This document shows, in pieces, positions 1-9,494 of a stretch of 64,000 nucleotides of DNA. The DNA comes from Rhodococcus sp. IEGM 1381 (GTDB taxonomy: Bacteria > Actinomycetota > Actinomycetes > Mycobacteriales > Mycobacteriaceae). Both the position numbers and the translations under genes were made by a program. The stretch spans positions 558,001-622,000 of the forward strand of contig NZ_JASHKQ010000001.1 of NCBI RefSeq assembly GCF_030056795.1. Reading direction: 5' to 3'. Numbering within the stretch: the first letter of the stretch is position 1; every line of letters starts with the position of its first letter. The notes beneath the pieces are model-generated. The model was not told the origin of the DNA. It made no database searches and saw nothing but the letters and a program-made list of their open reading frames with translations.

Positions 1-774
1 ACCACATACGTAGACCGACCCGCCGGGTTCCGTGGCCCCGAGCAGATCCATGCTCGACGGCATCCCGTCCACGTCGTCGGTGCGGACGGTGACTCGTGCC
101 GGATCCCAACCCGCGACTTCGTCCAGGAACGGCATCGACTCACGCGAGCGGCCGCAGTAGACGAGGTGCCAGTCCATCCCGAGTTCACGGGCCTTGCGCA
201 CCATCGAGATGATCGCGGTGATACCGATTCCGCCGGCCACGAACACCGCATGTTCGGACGGGACGAACGGAAATCCATTGCGCGGCCCCCGAATCGACAC
301 CTGTGTGCCCACCGTCAGGGCGTGCATCTCCGGCGATCCACCGCCGCCGCCGGGCACCAGTCTCACTGCGATCGAGTACGTCTTCTCGCTCGGCTGGCCG
401 CACAGTGAGTACTGACGTCGACGACCGGACGGAAGGTAGAAATCCAAGTGCATTCCCGGCGCCCACGCCGGTAGAACAGACCCGTCGGCCGCGGCGAAGG
501 TCAACTGCACCACCTGCTCGTCGATGCAGAGCACTTTCCGGGAGACCAGCGTCAATTCTCGAATGCGCGCGACCGGAGGTGCCGCATACGAGCCGTCGTA
601 CCCGTCGTTGTCGAGTAGGGCGAACCACTTGTCGAGGGCGTCGGTGACCAGAGACACCGTCTGATCCGGCTCGTCACGCCCGTACAGATTCTGCGGAATC
701 GTACGACCTACTCGAAACGTGTCGACCTTCTGAGCCATTGCGCCGAGCCTGCTCCGCAACGTGCGTTTGGTCAT
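1..774 (-). CDS. PDR/VanB-type flavin reductase component, 3' end outside window
   Basis: The visible 258 residues are the FMN- and NAD-binding parts of a phthalate-dioxygenase-reductase-like protein. This class passes electrons from NAD(P)H through flavin to a 2Fe-2S centre and on to an oxygenase. Visible are the flavin motif RRQYSLCG near residue 135, the nucleotide-binding GGIGITAII near residue 190 and VYVCG at the truncated end. The C-terminal 2Fe-2S ferredoxin domain usual for the family would lie beyond base 1. The ATG at 774-772 overlaps the TGA of the preceding PF10118 gene (ATGA), so the two are probably translationally coupled and work together. The substrate is not indicated. The family call is firm; the partner is inferred from context. 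Confidence 0.85.
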   Translation of the reverse strand, partial: MTKRTLRSRLGAMAQKVDTFRVGRTIPQNLYGRDEPDQTVSLVTDALDKWFALLDNDGYDGSYAAPPVARIRELTLVSRKVLCIDEQVVQLTFAAADGSVLPAWAPGMHLDFYLPSGRRRQYSLCGQPSEKTYSIAVRLVPGGGGGSPEMHALTVGTQVSIRGPRNGFPFVPSEHAVFVAGGIGITAIISMVRKARELGMDWHLVYCGRSRESMPFLDEVAGWDPARVTVRTDDVDGMPSSMDLLGATEPGGSVYVCG

Positions 775-1688
775 CGATCAGCGGACCGCGCCGCCGGAGA
801 GGTAGCGAGATACTGCACGGCTTGAGCCGTCGAGCCTTCCTGGGACGGATGGTAGGTGCTCTTGAAGTACCGCAACGACGCCTTGACCATGGACATCGGT
901 GTAGGGAACAGACCCGACTTGGCCACTCGTCGGAATTCCCCGAACGACGGCGTGCGCTGCTTCGGCGACAGATGAGCCAACGTCGGATCCTGGCTCATCA
1001 GGTAGCGAACGCCGCGCGTCCAGAACCAGACGAGGGTGGGTGCAATGACGACGTAGGTACGGATTCGCCGCGTCGGCCTGACATCGAAGTAGCGCATCAC
1101 CTCGTATGCCACCGAACGATGCTCGACTTCCTCGGCACCGTGCCAACGAAGCAGGTCCAGCATCACCGGATGGACGTCGGCTCGGTCGAGCTCCTTCGCA
1201 TTGAGAACCCAGTCGCCGAGGAACGCGGTCAGGTGCTCGGCTGCAGCGATCAGGGCGAGCCGCTCGACCAGACTGTTCTGTCCGTGGCCCGAGCGATTAC
1301 CGAGAGCGCGGCCGAACAGGAACTTCATCTGATCCACGTACGGATCGACATCGATGCCGTGTGCACGAAGCTGGTCGTGGACCTCGGTGTGGGCCTGCGC
1401 GTGCATGGCTTCCTGGCCGATGAAGCCGATCACGTCGTCGCGCAGCTGATCGTCGTGAATCAGCGGCAACGCCTCCTTGAACGTGCGCACGAACCACTCC
1501 TCGCCCTCAGGCAGAAGCAGGTGCATCACGTTGATCAGGTGCGTGGCCAGCGGATTGCCGTCCATATAGTGCAGCGGCAGAGTTTCCCAATCGAACTCGA
1601 CGTTCCGAGCGTGCAGGACCACTCTGTCTTCGGGGGTTCCATCGACGTCGACAGCCGTTGTCGACGCCTTCTTCGTAGGTGCAGACAC
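771..1688 (-). CDS. PF10118 family protein ('metal-dependent hydrolase'), ferritin-like di-metal candidate
   Basis: A protein of 305 residues resembling the family annotated as predicted metal-dependent hydrolase (PF10118). It is mostly helical and has two acidic/histidine motifs typical of a ferritin-like di-metal site: QEAMHAQAH near residue 95 and HGAEEVEHRS near residue 180. The GTG at 1688 is chosen because GAGGAG lies just upstream; the longer frame to 1793 starts with an unconvincing Cys/Arg-rich stretch. The stop overlaps the start of the flavin reductase downstream. This pairing suggests, as inference, a di-iron oxygenase fed by that reductase rather than a hydrolase. Chemistry and substrate are unknown. 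Confidence 0.75.
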   Translation of the reverse strand: MSAPTKKASTTAVDVDGTPEDRVVLHARNVEFDWETLPLHYMDGNPLATHLINVMHLLLPEGEEWFVRTFKEALPLIHDDQLRDDVIGFIGQEAMHAQAHTEVHDQLRAHGIDVDPYVDQMKFLFGRALGNRSGHGQNSLVERLALIAAAEHLTAFLGDWVLNAKELDRADVHPVMLDLLRWHGAEEVEHRSVAYEVMRYFDVRPTRRIRTYVVIAPTLVWFWTRGVRYLMSQDPTLAHLSPKQRTPSFGEFRRVAKSGLFPTPMSMVKASLRYFKSTYHPSQEGSTAQAVQYLATSPAARSADR

Positions 1689-1855
1689 AACTTCTCCTCG
1701 TCCGATGGCCGCGTGTAACAGTATTCGGTCCCCCGACCGTCGCGTGTTCCGAATCACGCTACGCACACAGATAGTCTCACAGCAACACTGCACTCAACAT
1801 CTGTTGAGGAGCACGTGGACCAGCGGGTACGACAAACCGACTTTGGGAACAATCA

Positions 1856-2419
1856 CTATCCGTAGGTGTCTCGCGGACCCCGACCGCGCACGTGACGTTC
1901 ACCTTTCCGCCAGCTCTGCGTGGTCGGACCAGTGATTCGAAGTGAGGTCACCACACCGTGGCCTACCGCCGCGGCGATCTTCGCCAGAATCTGCGACTGC
2001 ATCAGCCTCAGCTGCGTCGCCCATGCCGTCGACTCGGCGGAGATACTGAGCACTCCGTCCTTGAGCGCGGTGGGTTCCGCGTGCGCCGAGATGTCCTCAC
2101 CGACGACGCTGGCCCACCGCCCCAACACAGCACCTTCGGACACCTTGGCCGACCACCCACGCTTGGACGCGATGGAATTGGCGAGCGCGCCGAATGCCTG
2201 CGGATCTCGGTCGTCGGGCCCGGCTCCCGACCAACCCCGTCGCCGACGCCCCCGCAGCGCACGGACGCCACCCGTCGGAGACGAGCGCCCTTGCCCCACC
2301 GACTTACCACTGGCCTTGGCCGCGGCGCGCGCGTCCTCGAGGGCACGACGGGCAAGATCGACGCCCTTCAACTCCGGCGTCTCACCCTTGTCTGCAGATG
2401 CTCCTTCGTCGTCGTTCAT
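1856..2419 (-). CDS. dciA: DciA-like DUF721 protein, replicative helicase loader/operator
   Basis: This 187-residue protein corresponds to the DUF721/DciA family (Rv0004 position in mycobacteria), whose members bind and load the DnaB helicase. The N-terminal 75 residues are charged, low-complexity and rich in Arg/Gly. The conserved domain runs from about residue 77 ([14 protein letters not shown]) to 170 and includes the WASVVGEDI and AWATQLRLM segments. The ATG overlaps the recF stop by four bases, continuing the dnaN-gnd-recF line. gyrB, the usual next gene, does not follow. The family call rests on position and motifs. Confidence 0.85.
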   Translation of the reverse strand: MNDDEGASADKGETPELKGVDLARRALEDARAAAKASGKSVGQGRSSPTGGVRALRGRRRRGWSGAGPDDRDPQAFGALANSIASKRGWSAKVSEGAVLGRWASVVGEDISAHAEPTALKDGVLSISAESTAWATQLRLMQSQILAKIAAAVGHGVVTSLRITGPTTQSWRKGERHVRGRGPRDTYG

Positions 2420-3666
2420 CGAACCTCGCTCTCCTCGCGTGCGGTGTCGATGGTGGCCGCCAGATCCGTGATACGCGAGATACGCCCTGCCGCACCGGAA
2501 TCCGAGTTCTGTTGTGCTTCGACGCCATAGCGACGAGCGTCGAGCTCGGGTGGTACGTCCTCCGGTACCGCAGCGGTGATCAACACCTGCTCGGCACCGG
2601 CAGCCACCGTCGCCAACGCAGCACGCCTCTTTCGGTCGAGTTCGGCGAACACATCATCGAGCATCAGCACGGGATCTGTGCCGTCCTCGCGCAACAGACC
2701 GAAGGATCCCAGCCGCAACGACAGAGCATACGACCACGATTCACCATGGCTGGCAAACCCTTTGGCCGGCTGGTCACCGAGCATCAATTCCACATCGTCC
2801 CGATGAGGCCCCACCAGACACACGCCACGTTCGATTTCTCGCTGCCTCATCACCGAGAGTTGGTGCAGAAAAGCAGCTTCCAGTACATCGACGTCGTCCG
2901 GTAGCGGGGCTCGGCCGGCGTCGGAGAATTCCGGCGGTAATGCTTCGGCAAGACTGCAGCGATACGACAGTGTTGCCGGGCGCGATTCCGGCGCGATGGA
3001 GCCATAGGCCTGCTGTACGAAAGGCATCAGCTCGTGCACCAAACCTATTCTGGCAGCGAGCAATCGAGCTCCGTGCGCCGCGAGATGCCCGTCCCAGACA
3101 TCGAGGGTGGCGAGCGCACTTGCTCCGTCGCTCGATGACGATCCTCGACGCAACGATCCGCCGGCCGTCTTGAGCAGTGCTGAGCGCTGACGCAGAACCT
3201 TGTCGTAATCGGCACGGACAGTGGCCATTCGAGGAATCCGACTGGTGAGCAGTTCGTCCAGATACCGTCGTCGTTCGCCGGGATCCCCACGTACGAGCGA
3301 CAGATCTTCGGGAGCGAACAGCACACTCTGCAACACACCCAGAATCTCCCGCGGTCGTCGCAGCGGCGAGCGATTCATCCGAGCCTTGTTGGCCTTGCCC
3401 TCGAGCAGCTCCACGTCGATGATCAGCTCACGACCGTGATTGACCACGGCGCACCCCACGAACGCCTTGGCGGCGCCCGCTCGAATCATCGGAGCGTCCG
3501 TCGACACGCGGTGCGAGGACAACGTCGACAGATAGTTGAGCGACTCGAGCAGGTTGGTCTTGCCGTGTCCGTTCGGTCCCACGAACACGGTCGAGCCCGG
3601 TCCCAGGTCGACGGTGACGTCGTCCCAGGATCGGAAGTCGTATAGCTGCAGAGACCGGACGAACAC
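2416..3666 (-). CDS. recF: RecF, DNA gap repair ATPase
   Basis: RecF is an SMC/ABC-like ATPase that binds single-strand gaps and, with RecO and RecR, loads RecA. The 416-residue product has a Walker A motif [14 protein letters not shown] at about 31-44. An ABC-signature-like segment is [19 protein letters not shown] (about 305), and Walker B with D-loop is [12 protein letters not shown] (about 340). Length is slightly above the usual 360-400 owing to insertions around 165-180 and a C-terminal tail. Translation starts at a GTG directly abutting the gnd stop codon, and the stop overlaps the dciA start. This fits one operon from gnd onward. Confidence 0.96.
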   Translation of the reverse strand: MFVRSLQLYDFRSWDDVTVDLGPGSTVFVGPNGHGKTNLLESLNYLSTLSSHRVSTDAPMIRAGAAKAFVGCAVVNHGRELIIDVELLEGKANKARMNRSPLRRPREILGVLQSVLFAPEDLSLVRGDPGERRRYLDELLTSRIPRMATVRADYDKVLRQRSALLKTAGGSLRRGSSSSDGASALATLDVWDGHLAAHGARLLAARIGLVHELMPFVQQAYGSIAPESRPATLSYRCSLAEALPPEFSDAGRAPLPDDVDVLEAAFLHQLSVMRQREIERGVCLVGPHRDDVELMLGDQPAKGFASHGESWSYALSLRLGSFGLLREDGTDPVLMLDDVFAELDRKRRAALATVAAGAEQVLITAAVPEDVPPELDARRYGVEAQQNSDSGAAGRISRITDLAATIDTAREESEVR

Positions 3667-4590
3667 TTACTCGTGTTTCGGGGCCGGTGCGCGCAGGGTC
3701 TCGTCGGCGTCTGCCTTCTTGACCGCATGCCCACCGAATTGATTCCGCAAAGCCGAGACGGCCTTCATGGCCGGCGAATCCTCTTGTCGCGAAGCAAATC
3801 TCGCAAACAGCGCGGCGGAGATCACCGGAGCGGGCACGGCGTGACGGATGGCTTCCTCGACGGTCCAACGACCCTCACCGGAGTCCTCGGTGTATCCGGA
3901 GATCTCACTGAATTCCGGATCCTGACCGAGCGCCTCGACCAACAAATCGAGCAACCAGGACCGCACGACCGTGCCCTTGCTCCACGCCCGCAACACACCT
4001 TGCACGTCCTGCACGAGCTCTTCGGCTTCGAGGATTTCGTAGCCCTCGGCGTATGCCTGCATCAATCCGTATTCGATGCCGTTGTGCACCATCTTCGAGT
4101 AGTGACCTGCGCCGACCGGGCCGGCGTGCACAAATCCGTCCGCGCGTTCACCTTCCGGACGCAAGGCGTCGAAAATCGGCATCGCGTGGGCGACGTGCTC
4201 GTCTTGACCGCCGACCATCAGGCCGTAGCCGTTCTTCAAGCCCCACACACCACCGGATACACCGGCATCGATGTAGCCGATTCCTTTGGCGTCCAACAAC
4301 TCTGCGTTGGGCTTGTCATCGGTGAATCGTGAGTTTCCACCGTCGATCACCAGATCGCCCGGCTCGAGGACATCCGCCAGGCCGGTGATGGTATCGCGGG
4401 TGATCTGGCCGGACGGAACCATCACCCACACCACCCGCGGTGCCGTCAACGCCTGAGCCAGACCGGCCAACGACGGGGTGTCCGTCACCTCCGGCCGAGG
4501 GTCGTAGCCGATGACCTCGTGACCGTGCTCGCGCAACCGCTCGCGCATGTTGAAGCCCATTTTTCCGAGACCGACCAAGCCCAGCTGCAT
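3667..4590 (-). CDS. gnd: 6-phosphogluconate dehydrogenase, short decarboxylating type
   Basis: This enzyme oxidatively decarboxylates 6-phosphogluconate to ribulose 5-phosphate in the pentose phosphate pathway. At 307 residues it belongs to the short GndA/YqeC-like class rather than the roughly 470-residue class. The Rossmann motif GLVGLGKMGFNM is at residues 4-15, the substrate loop VIDGGNSRF near 80 and GVSGGVWG near 110. The catalytic-lysine region GAGHYSKMVHNGIEYG is near 170. The gene sits between dnaN and recF, an arrangement seen in Rhodococcus-like genomes and absent from M. tuberculosis. Its stop abuts the recF GTG, so pentose-phosphate and repair genes are probably co-transcribed. 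Confidence 0.94.
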   Translation of the reverse strand: MQLGLVGLGKMGFNMRERLREHGHEVIGYDPRPEVTDTPSLAGLAQALTAPRVVWVMVPSGQITRDTITGLADVLEPGDLVIDGGNSRFTDDKPNAELLDAKGIGYIDAGVSGGVWGLKNGYGLMVGGQDEHVAHAMPIFDALRPEGERADGFVHAGPVGAGHYSKMVHNGIEYGLMQAYAEGYEILEAEELVQDVQGVLRAWSKGTVVRSWLLDLLVEALGQDPEFSEISGYTEDSGEGRWTVEEAIRHAVPAPVISAALFARFASRQEDSPAMKAVSALRNQFGGHAVKKADADETLRAPAPKHE

Positions 4591-4655
4591 GATGACGCGT
4601 CCTTGTCTGTGTCAGGTGCGAAAGTTCCCGCGGGTTCAACAGTAACCAGGCAGGA

Positions 4656-5840
4656 TCAGCCCGGCAGCCTGACGGGCATCAGCAGATACGTGTATTCGGA
4701 TTGCGGTGCCGCGAACTTACCTGCGTCGTCGGCCACCAGTTCTTGGTCCGACGTCGGACGCAGCACTGCAGGGCGGCTCGGCGTCGTAAATCCGAACGTC
4801 ACCTTCTCGCTGTGCAGCGAGGACAACCCGTCGATGAGGTATCCCGGGTTGAAGGCAATGGTCAGTGCCTCGCCCTGGAAGTCGGCCGGCAGTGCCTCCT
4901 CGGCGCGACCTGCGTCGTCGCCACCTGCGGACAGCAATACGCCGTCGGAGTTGAATTCCAGGCGGACCTGCGCGCCACGCTCGGCAACGAGAGCCACACG
5001 CTTGATTGCCTCGATCAGCGACGCGATCTCGAGCGTCGCCACCGCAGTGTGTTCGGCCGGCAGCAGTTGACGGAACTTCGGGAATTCGGCGTCGAGCAGT
5101 CGGGTGGTGGTGCGGCGCCCGTCGCTGACGATGCCGAGCAGGCCGTCGCTACCGATGGACGAACCGGAACCGAGAGCCAGTTCGACCGGTGAGCCGGCGT
5201 TGCCGCCCAGAGTTTTTGCCGACTCGGACAACGTCTTGGCCGGGATGAGCACCGCGGTGGTGGTGTCGGCCCCGGCGGGAGTCCATTCCACTTCACGAAC
5301 CGCCAACCGGAAACGGTCGGTGGCAGCGAGAACGACGTTGGTGCCGTCGATCTCGACGCGGATACCGGTGAGCATGGGAAGCGTGTCGTCCTTGCCCGCC
5401 GCAATCGCGACCTGGGCAATTGCCTCGGAGAAGACATCACCGGCCAGCGACCCGGTGTTGCTGGGCAACTCGGGGAGCTGCGGATAGTCCTCCACCGGCA
5501 TCGTCGGCAGAGAGAACTTGGCGCTTCCGCAGTTGACCAGAACGCGGGTTCCGTCGACTGTGACGTCGACCGGCTTGTTCGGCAGCGACTTGGTGATATC
5601 GGCAAGTAGCTTGCCCGACACCAGAACTCGGCCTGCCGTGGCGACCTCGGCAGAGACTTTGACCTGAGCGGAGACCTCGTAGTCGAATCCGGAAACCGTC
5701 AGCCCCTGCTCGTCGGCGGCAAGAAGAACTCCACCGAGAACGGGAACGGGCGGCCGTGACGGCAGGCTACGAGCTACCCACGCCACGGAATCGGAAAAAT
5801 CTTCACGAGCAACGCGAAACTTCAAACTTCCAAGCTCCAT
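4656..5840 (-). CDS. dnaN: DNA polymerase III beta sliding clamp
   Basis: DnaN forms the ring-shaped dimer that tethers the replicative polymerase to DNA. The 394-residue protein begins [15 protein letters not shown] and ends in the clamp signature [12 protein letters not shown], whose MPVRLPG tail lines the partner-binding pocket. The three repeated clamp domains span approximately 1-125, 135-260 and 260-394. The start is the ATG at 5840, with GAGAGGA about 11 bases upstream. It is the first gene left of the origin intergenic region. A 65-base gap separates it from gnd. Confidence 0.97.
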   Translation of the reverse strand: MELGSLKFRVAREDFSDSVAWVARSLPSRPPVPVLGGVLLAADEQGLTVSGFDYEVSAQVKVSAEVATAGRVLVSGKLLADITKSLPNKPVDVTVDGTRVLVNCGSAKFSLPTMPVEDYPQLPELPSNTGSLAGDVFSEAIAQVAIAAGKDDTLPMLTGIRVEIDGTNVVLAATDRFRLAVREVEWTPAGADTTTAVLIPAKTLSESAKTLGGNAGSPVELALGSGSSIGSDGLLGIVSDGRRTTTRLLDAEFPKFRQLLPAEHTAVATLEIASLIEAIKRVALVAERGAQVRLEFNSDGVLLSAGGDDAGRAEEALPADFQGEALTIAFNPGYLIDGLSSLHSEKVTFGFTTPSRPAVLRPTSDQELVADDAGKFAAPQSEYTYLLMPVRLPG

Positions 5841-6424
5841 CGCTCGGCATTTCCTCTCGTTCGGTGGCGTTCGTCCTCACGGCCGGAGCGGTACAACCTC
5901 GATGGTTGCGGCTCGAACCGATGCAACGACGAGTGTGGCACATCCAGCGCAAGCACACCGTATGCCCTCCGAACCCGAGACGAAAGCTCGAGGTTCGCGC
6001 CGTGCGTGGGATTCGGGTGATCTCTTCGGGCCTGTGAACGGATCGTTCCCCAACACCTGTTTTCAAAGAAGTTCTTTCAAGGAGAAAACAGAAGTATTAA
6101 TAGGTCCTGTGCAATCTGTGCACGGACGGTTCGATCCGCTGGTCGCCTCGCGTGGTGTCGTGAGGATGAATTCGGGACCAATATGCGATTGACGCTCGGC
6201 TGCCTGTGGACGAATCCCATCGGTGCACAGGCGCCCACACTCCATCCCCAGAACTTCGATGTTGTCCACATAGTTATCCACAGGTGTGAATCAATGGTCG
6301 ACGTCGGAAAAATCGATCGAAATCGAGTCGAAAATCGGTCTGGATCATGGGCGAGAAACAGCGACGGCACCGAACCCGCGATGGGATTCGGTGCCGTCCT
6401 CTGCGTTCGTCTGTGCCCGGTGGG
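5841..6424. other. dnaN-dnaA intergenic region, probable oriC
   Basis: This 584-base gap holds no convincing gene and has the features of an actinobacterial origin. Canonical DnaA boxes are TTGTCCACA at 6262-6270 and TTATCCACA at 6274-6282. A near match, TGTGGACGA, is at 6205-6213 (reverse orientation). The least G+C-rich stretch, about 6060-6105 (AAAGAAGTTC, AAGTATTAATAGG), is a candidate unwinding element. In mycobacteria oriC lies between dnaA and dnaN, which supports the assignment. Functional proof is absent from sequence alone. Confidence 0.8.
6363..6398 (-). terminator. Intrinsic terminator of dnaA
   Basis: A perfect 12-base inverted repeat, GACGGCACCGAA / TTCGGTGCCGTC, has a 12-base loop and lies 27 bases past the dnaA stop. 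On the minus strand it is followed by a short T-containing run (TGTTTCT). It would end dnaA transcripts before the origin boxes. Confidence 0.75.
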
Positions 6425-7957
6425 CTAGCGCTTCGAGCGCTGTTTGATCCGGGCAGTGAGCTCTTGGACCTGGTCGTACACCTTGCGGCGCTCTGTCATC
6501 TCCTTGCGAATCTTCTTGTCCGCGTACATGACCGTCGTGTGATCTCGTCCGAATGTCTGACCGATCTTGGGCAGCGACAAGTCGGTGAGCTCGCGGCAGA
6601 GATACATGGCGATCTGCCTGGCCATCGCCAGCGCTCTTGCCTTACCCGGGCCGCACAGGTCCTCGATGGAGGTGTTGAAGTACTCCGCCGTGACAGCCAT
6701 GATCGTCGCGGCATTGATCTCGAGACTCGACGAATCGGGAATGAGATCGCGCAGCACCACCTCCGCCAGAGTGAGGTCGAGTGCTTGCCCGTTGAGCGAT
6801 GCGAACGCCGTCACGCGAATGAGGGCGCCTTCGAGCTCACGGATGTTTCGTTCGATGCGGCTGGCAATCAGCTCCAGGACGTCGTGTGGCACGTCGAGGC
6901 GATCCATTCGAGCCTTCTTACTCAGGATCGCGATGCGTGTTTCGAGCTCGGGCGGCTGTACGTCGGTGATCAGGCCCCACTCGAAGCGGGTTCGGAGCCG
7001 CTCTTCCAGGGTTGCCAGCTGCTTGGGGGGCCGGTCGGACGACACCACGATCTGCTTGTTGGCGTTGTGCAGGGTGTTGAAGGTGTGGAAGAACTCCTCC
7101 TGGATGCCTTCCTTGCCCTCGATGAACTGAATGTCGTCGACGAGCAGCACGTCCGTCTCGCGGTAGCGGCGCTTGAACGCCACCTTGCGGTCGTCGCGGA
7201 GACTGTTGATGAAGTCGTTCGTGAACTCTTCGGTCGAGACGTACTTGACGCGCATTCCCGGGAACAGTCGCTGCGCATAGTGACCGGCCGCGTGCAGGAG
7301 ATGAGTCTTGCCCAATCCCGACGCACCCCATATGAACAGGGGGTTGTAGGCGCGGGCCGGTGCCTCGGCGATGGCCACGGCGGCTGCGTGAGCGAACCGA
7401 TTGGAGGCGCCGATGACGAACGTGTCGAAGGTGTACTTCGAGTTCAAGCTGTTGGCGCCCGACGACGGGGGCGTCGACTCGGGAGGTTTCGTGAAATACG
7501 TCGGCCACGAGTTCTGCACGCTCGCCAGCGCCTCGCGCTCGTCGTCCACCTCTTCGTAGTCGGCGGTCTCGGAGTCGGAAGGCTCGTCGTCTCTGCTGGT
7601 CAGGACGCGGCGCCGGTAGGTGGGCGAGCTGACGGCGTCGGGATAGGCCGACCGCTCGGAGTCGATCTTCTCGTCCTCGGGAGCGGAGATGCGGACACCG
7701 AGACCCTCGACACCCTGACCGAGATGGCGGCCCAGTGCTCCGAGAATCGGCTCCCGAAGGTCACGCTCGATCGCTTCTTGAGCGAAGGTCGAGGGAACGG
7801 CGAGCAGGGCGAAACCCTGAGTCAGAGTCAGCGGTTTGACCAGCGCGAGCCAGGCTTTCTGACCCTTGGTCAGCGGAGACCCACTGTGACGGTCGGAAGT
7901 GAGCTCCGCGACCACCTCGGGCCAGATACGCGCGAGCGCATCCGGATCGTCGTTCAC
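6425..7957 (-). CDS. dnaA: Chromosomal replication initiator DnaA
   Basis: DnaA is the AAA+ ATPase that binds DnaA boxes and opens oriC. The GTG at 7957 (510 residues) is preferred because GGAGGG lies seven bases upstream and the product then starts [16 protein letters not shown], like other actinobacterial DnaA proteins. The longer frame to 8179 starts with an Arg-rich segment that looks untranslated. Domain I is about 1-85, a charged linker 85-165, and the AAA+ domain has Walker [14 protein letters not shown] and Walker [13 protein letters not shown]. The C-terminal box-binding domain contains [14 protein letters not shown]. DnaA boxes upstream (8169-8199) suggest autoregulation. Confidence 0.97.
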   Translation of the reverse strand: MNDDPDALARIWPEVVAELTSDRHSGSPLTKGQKAWLALVKPLTLTQGFALLAVPSTFAQEAIERDLREPILGALGRHLGQGVEGLGVRISAPEDEKIDSERSAYPDAVSSPTYRRRVLTSRDDEPSDSETADYEEVDDEREALASVQNSWPTYFTKPPESTPPSSGANSLNSKYTFDTFVIGASNRFAHAAAVAIAEAPARAYNPLFIWGASGLGKTHLLHAAGHYAQRLFPGMRVKYVSTEEFTNDFINSLRDDRKVAFKRRYRETDVLLVDDIQFIEGKEGIQEEFFHTFNTLHNANKQIVVSSDRPPKQLATLEERLRTRFEWGLITDVQPPELETRIAILSKKARMDRLDVPHDVLELIASRIERNIRELEGALIRVTAFASLNGQALDLTLAEVVLRDLIPDSSSLEINAATIMAVTAEYFNTSIEDLCGPGKARALAMARQIAMYLCRELTDLSLPKIGQTFGRDHTTVMYADKKIRKEMTERRKVYDQVQELTARIKQRSKR

Positions 7958-8609
7958 GTCGATCCCTCCGTTGTCGAGCATCGGTGTCTCGGCGGTGGTT
8001 GGACCGTCGAGCGTTGGTCTCGTACGGGTACGACGCGTGAAACTCGTGCGTCGTTTCTTGCCCGCGCGGCGTCGGCGTCGGATAGCGTCGTCGATCGTGC
8101 GTCGCCGCGGCTGAGACCAGGGTCCGTGGGTGGACCCCGCAAGGTACGAATATGCCACCTGATCTGTGTTTCCACACAATTATCCACAGGTGTGGATAAA
8201 CGACACCGATGTGACCCCAGGACTCTTGCCGGCTCGTGTTATCACGCACGCACAAGTCTGACCTGCATCGATGGTCGTTGTCTGTCGTACGATCGGACGA
8301 ACCGCGTCGACTCGATCGGTCATCGGTGAACGATGTGGACGCGGATCACACCCTCGGTCGCCGAATCCGCCGGTGCCTGTGTATGAACTGCCGAGACGAT
8401 CGGTCCGGAGCGAGTTTGACCACCGGTGATTCGATCAGTACTCTCGAACAGTCACCCAATAGCGAGGTGGCCGATGCTTGCTGGCTGCTCACAGTCTGTC
8501 TTCACTCGGATTTCTCGCTCGGGAGGCAAGCGACTTCATCCGAACTCGCTGAAACCTTTACAGCAGGCGCCGACAGATCGGCGTCTTCGAATCTCGAGGA
8601 GTGTTGACC
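7958..8609. other. dnaA-rpmH divergent intergenic region
   Basis: This 652-base region separates the divergent dnaA and rpmH genes. It contains the DnaA-box palindrome at 8180-8199. It must hold the dnaA promoter (leader roughly 200 bases) and, in about 8200-8600, the rpmH operon promoter(s). No coding frame in it is convincing. I cannot place the promoters confidently by eye. Confidence 0.7.
8169..8199. promoter_or_regulatory. DnaA box cluster upstream of dnaA
   Basis: Two perfect boxes, TTATCCACA (8180-8188) and TGTGGATAA (8191-8199), face each other across GG and form a 20-base palindrome. A weaker box, TTTCCACAC, starts at 8169. They lie about 220-240 bases upstream of the dnaA start codon, consistent with DnaA control of its own promoter or a second DnaA-binding hub next to oriC. 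Confidence 0.8.
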
Positions 8610-8753
8610 GTGGCCAAGGGCAAGCGGACGTTCCAGCCGAACAATCGCCGCCGTGCGCGCGTTCATGGCTTCCGTCTTCGTATGCGTACCCGTGCGGGTC
8701 GTGCAATCGTTTCCGCACGTCGCGGCAAGGGCCGTAAAGAACTCACAGCCTGA
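8610..8753 (+). CDS. rpmH: Ribosomal protein bL34
   Basis: A 47-residue, strongly basic protein of the large ribosomal subunit. It starts [20 protein letters not shown] and continues with the bL34 signature [23 protein letters not shown]. The GTG at 8610 is chosen because GAGGAG lies nine bases upstream and the family starts [10 protein letters not shown]. It heads the conserved rpmH-rnpA-yidD-yidC-khpB operon on the plus strand, divergent from dnaA. Confidence 0.95.
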   Translation: MAKGKRTFQPNNRRRARVHGFRLRMRTRAGRAIVSARRGKGRKELTA

Positions 8754-8783
8754 TACTCGTTCGTCCGAACCTTGGAGCTCGGG

Positions 8784-9164
8784 ATGCTTCCTGAGCCGAA
8801 TCGACTACACCGAGCACGTGATTTTTCCGTAGCGGTGCGTCGAGGACGCCGAATGGGTAGATCTGATCTGGTCGTCCACGCCGTTGTGCGGGACGAGCAG
8901 GACATCGCATCGACCGTTCGGGGACCACGATTCGGATTGATCGTCAGCAAGGCAGTCGGGCCGGCCGTAACTCGTCATCGAGTTGCGCGCCGGCTTCGGC
9001 ATATCTGTACCGACGTGATCGGTGAGCTCCCCGAGACCACCGACGTGGTCATCCGCGCACTGCCGGGTGCCGCGACATCGTCTTCGGCAGATCTATCGGT
9101 TCAACTGCGTTCAGGATTGAAGAAGCTCGGTCTTCTCGAAGCTCCGAAGGGTCCGCCGTCATGA
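8784..9164 (+). CDS. rnpA: Ribonuclease P protein component
   Basis: The protein subunit of RNase P, which assists the catalytic RNA in maturing tRNA 5' ends. The product is 126 residues. It begins MLPEPNRLHRARDFSVAVRR and contains the RNA-binding signature AVTRHRVARRLRHI at about 65-78. The ATG at 8784 has GGAG six bases upstream; a TTG at 8772 is possible but less likely. Its TGA overlaps the yidD ATG by four bases, so the two are translationally coupled. Confidence 0.94.
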   Translation: MLPEPNRLHRARDFSVAVRRGRRMGRSDLVVHAVVRDEQDIASTVRGPRFGLIVSKAVGPAVTRHRVARRLRHICTDVIGELPETTDVVIRALPGAATSSSADLSVQLRSGLKKLGLLEAPKGPPS

Positions 9165-9490
9165 CATTCATGGGCAACCTTCGTTCCATTCCTGTTCGAT
9201 CTCTCATGTATTTCATCGGGTTGTACCGAACCTATGTGTCCCCGATGAGACCCCCTACCTGTCGCTTCTCCCCCACCTGCAGTGAGTACGCCGTCGAGGC
9301 GCTCGAGGTGCACGGGATGATGAAGGGCTCGTTGCTGGCAGTCGTCCGCCTCCTCAAATGTGCTCCCTGGCACTCTGGAGGATGGAACCCGGTGCCTGAA
9401 CCCGGTAGGTGGCGCGCGAGCGTCATCGAGCTGACCGAAACCGAAGAACACCACGATCTCGTGCGAGTGGAAGAACAGAGGAGTACATAG
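9161..9490 (+). CDS. yidD: Membrane protein insertion efficiency factor YidD
   Basis: A small amphipathic membrane-associated protein (109 residues) that assists YidC-dependent insertion. The family signature is clear: [29 protein letters not shown] at about 20-48, with both cysteines, followed by [17 protein letters not shown]. An acidic tail of about 25 residues follows the domain. It overlaps rnpA by four bases and ends four bases before the yidC GTG, so the three are probably translated as a coupled unit. Confidence 0.93.
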   Translation: MTFMGNLRSIPVRSLMYFIGLYRTYVSPMRPPTCRFSPTCSEYAVEALEVHGMMKGSLLAVVRLLKCAPWHSGGWNPVPEPGRWRASVIELTETEEHHDLVRVEEQRST

Positions 9491-9494
9491 AGCC

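Noticed and set aside
6347..8329. 660-residue open frame antisense to dnaA
   Set aside because: It is opposite dnaA and its composition follows the dnaA codons; it even crosses the DnaA-box region.
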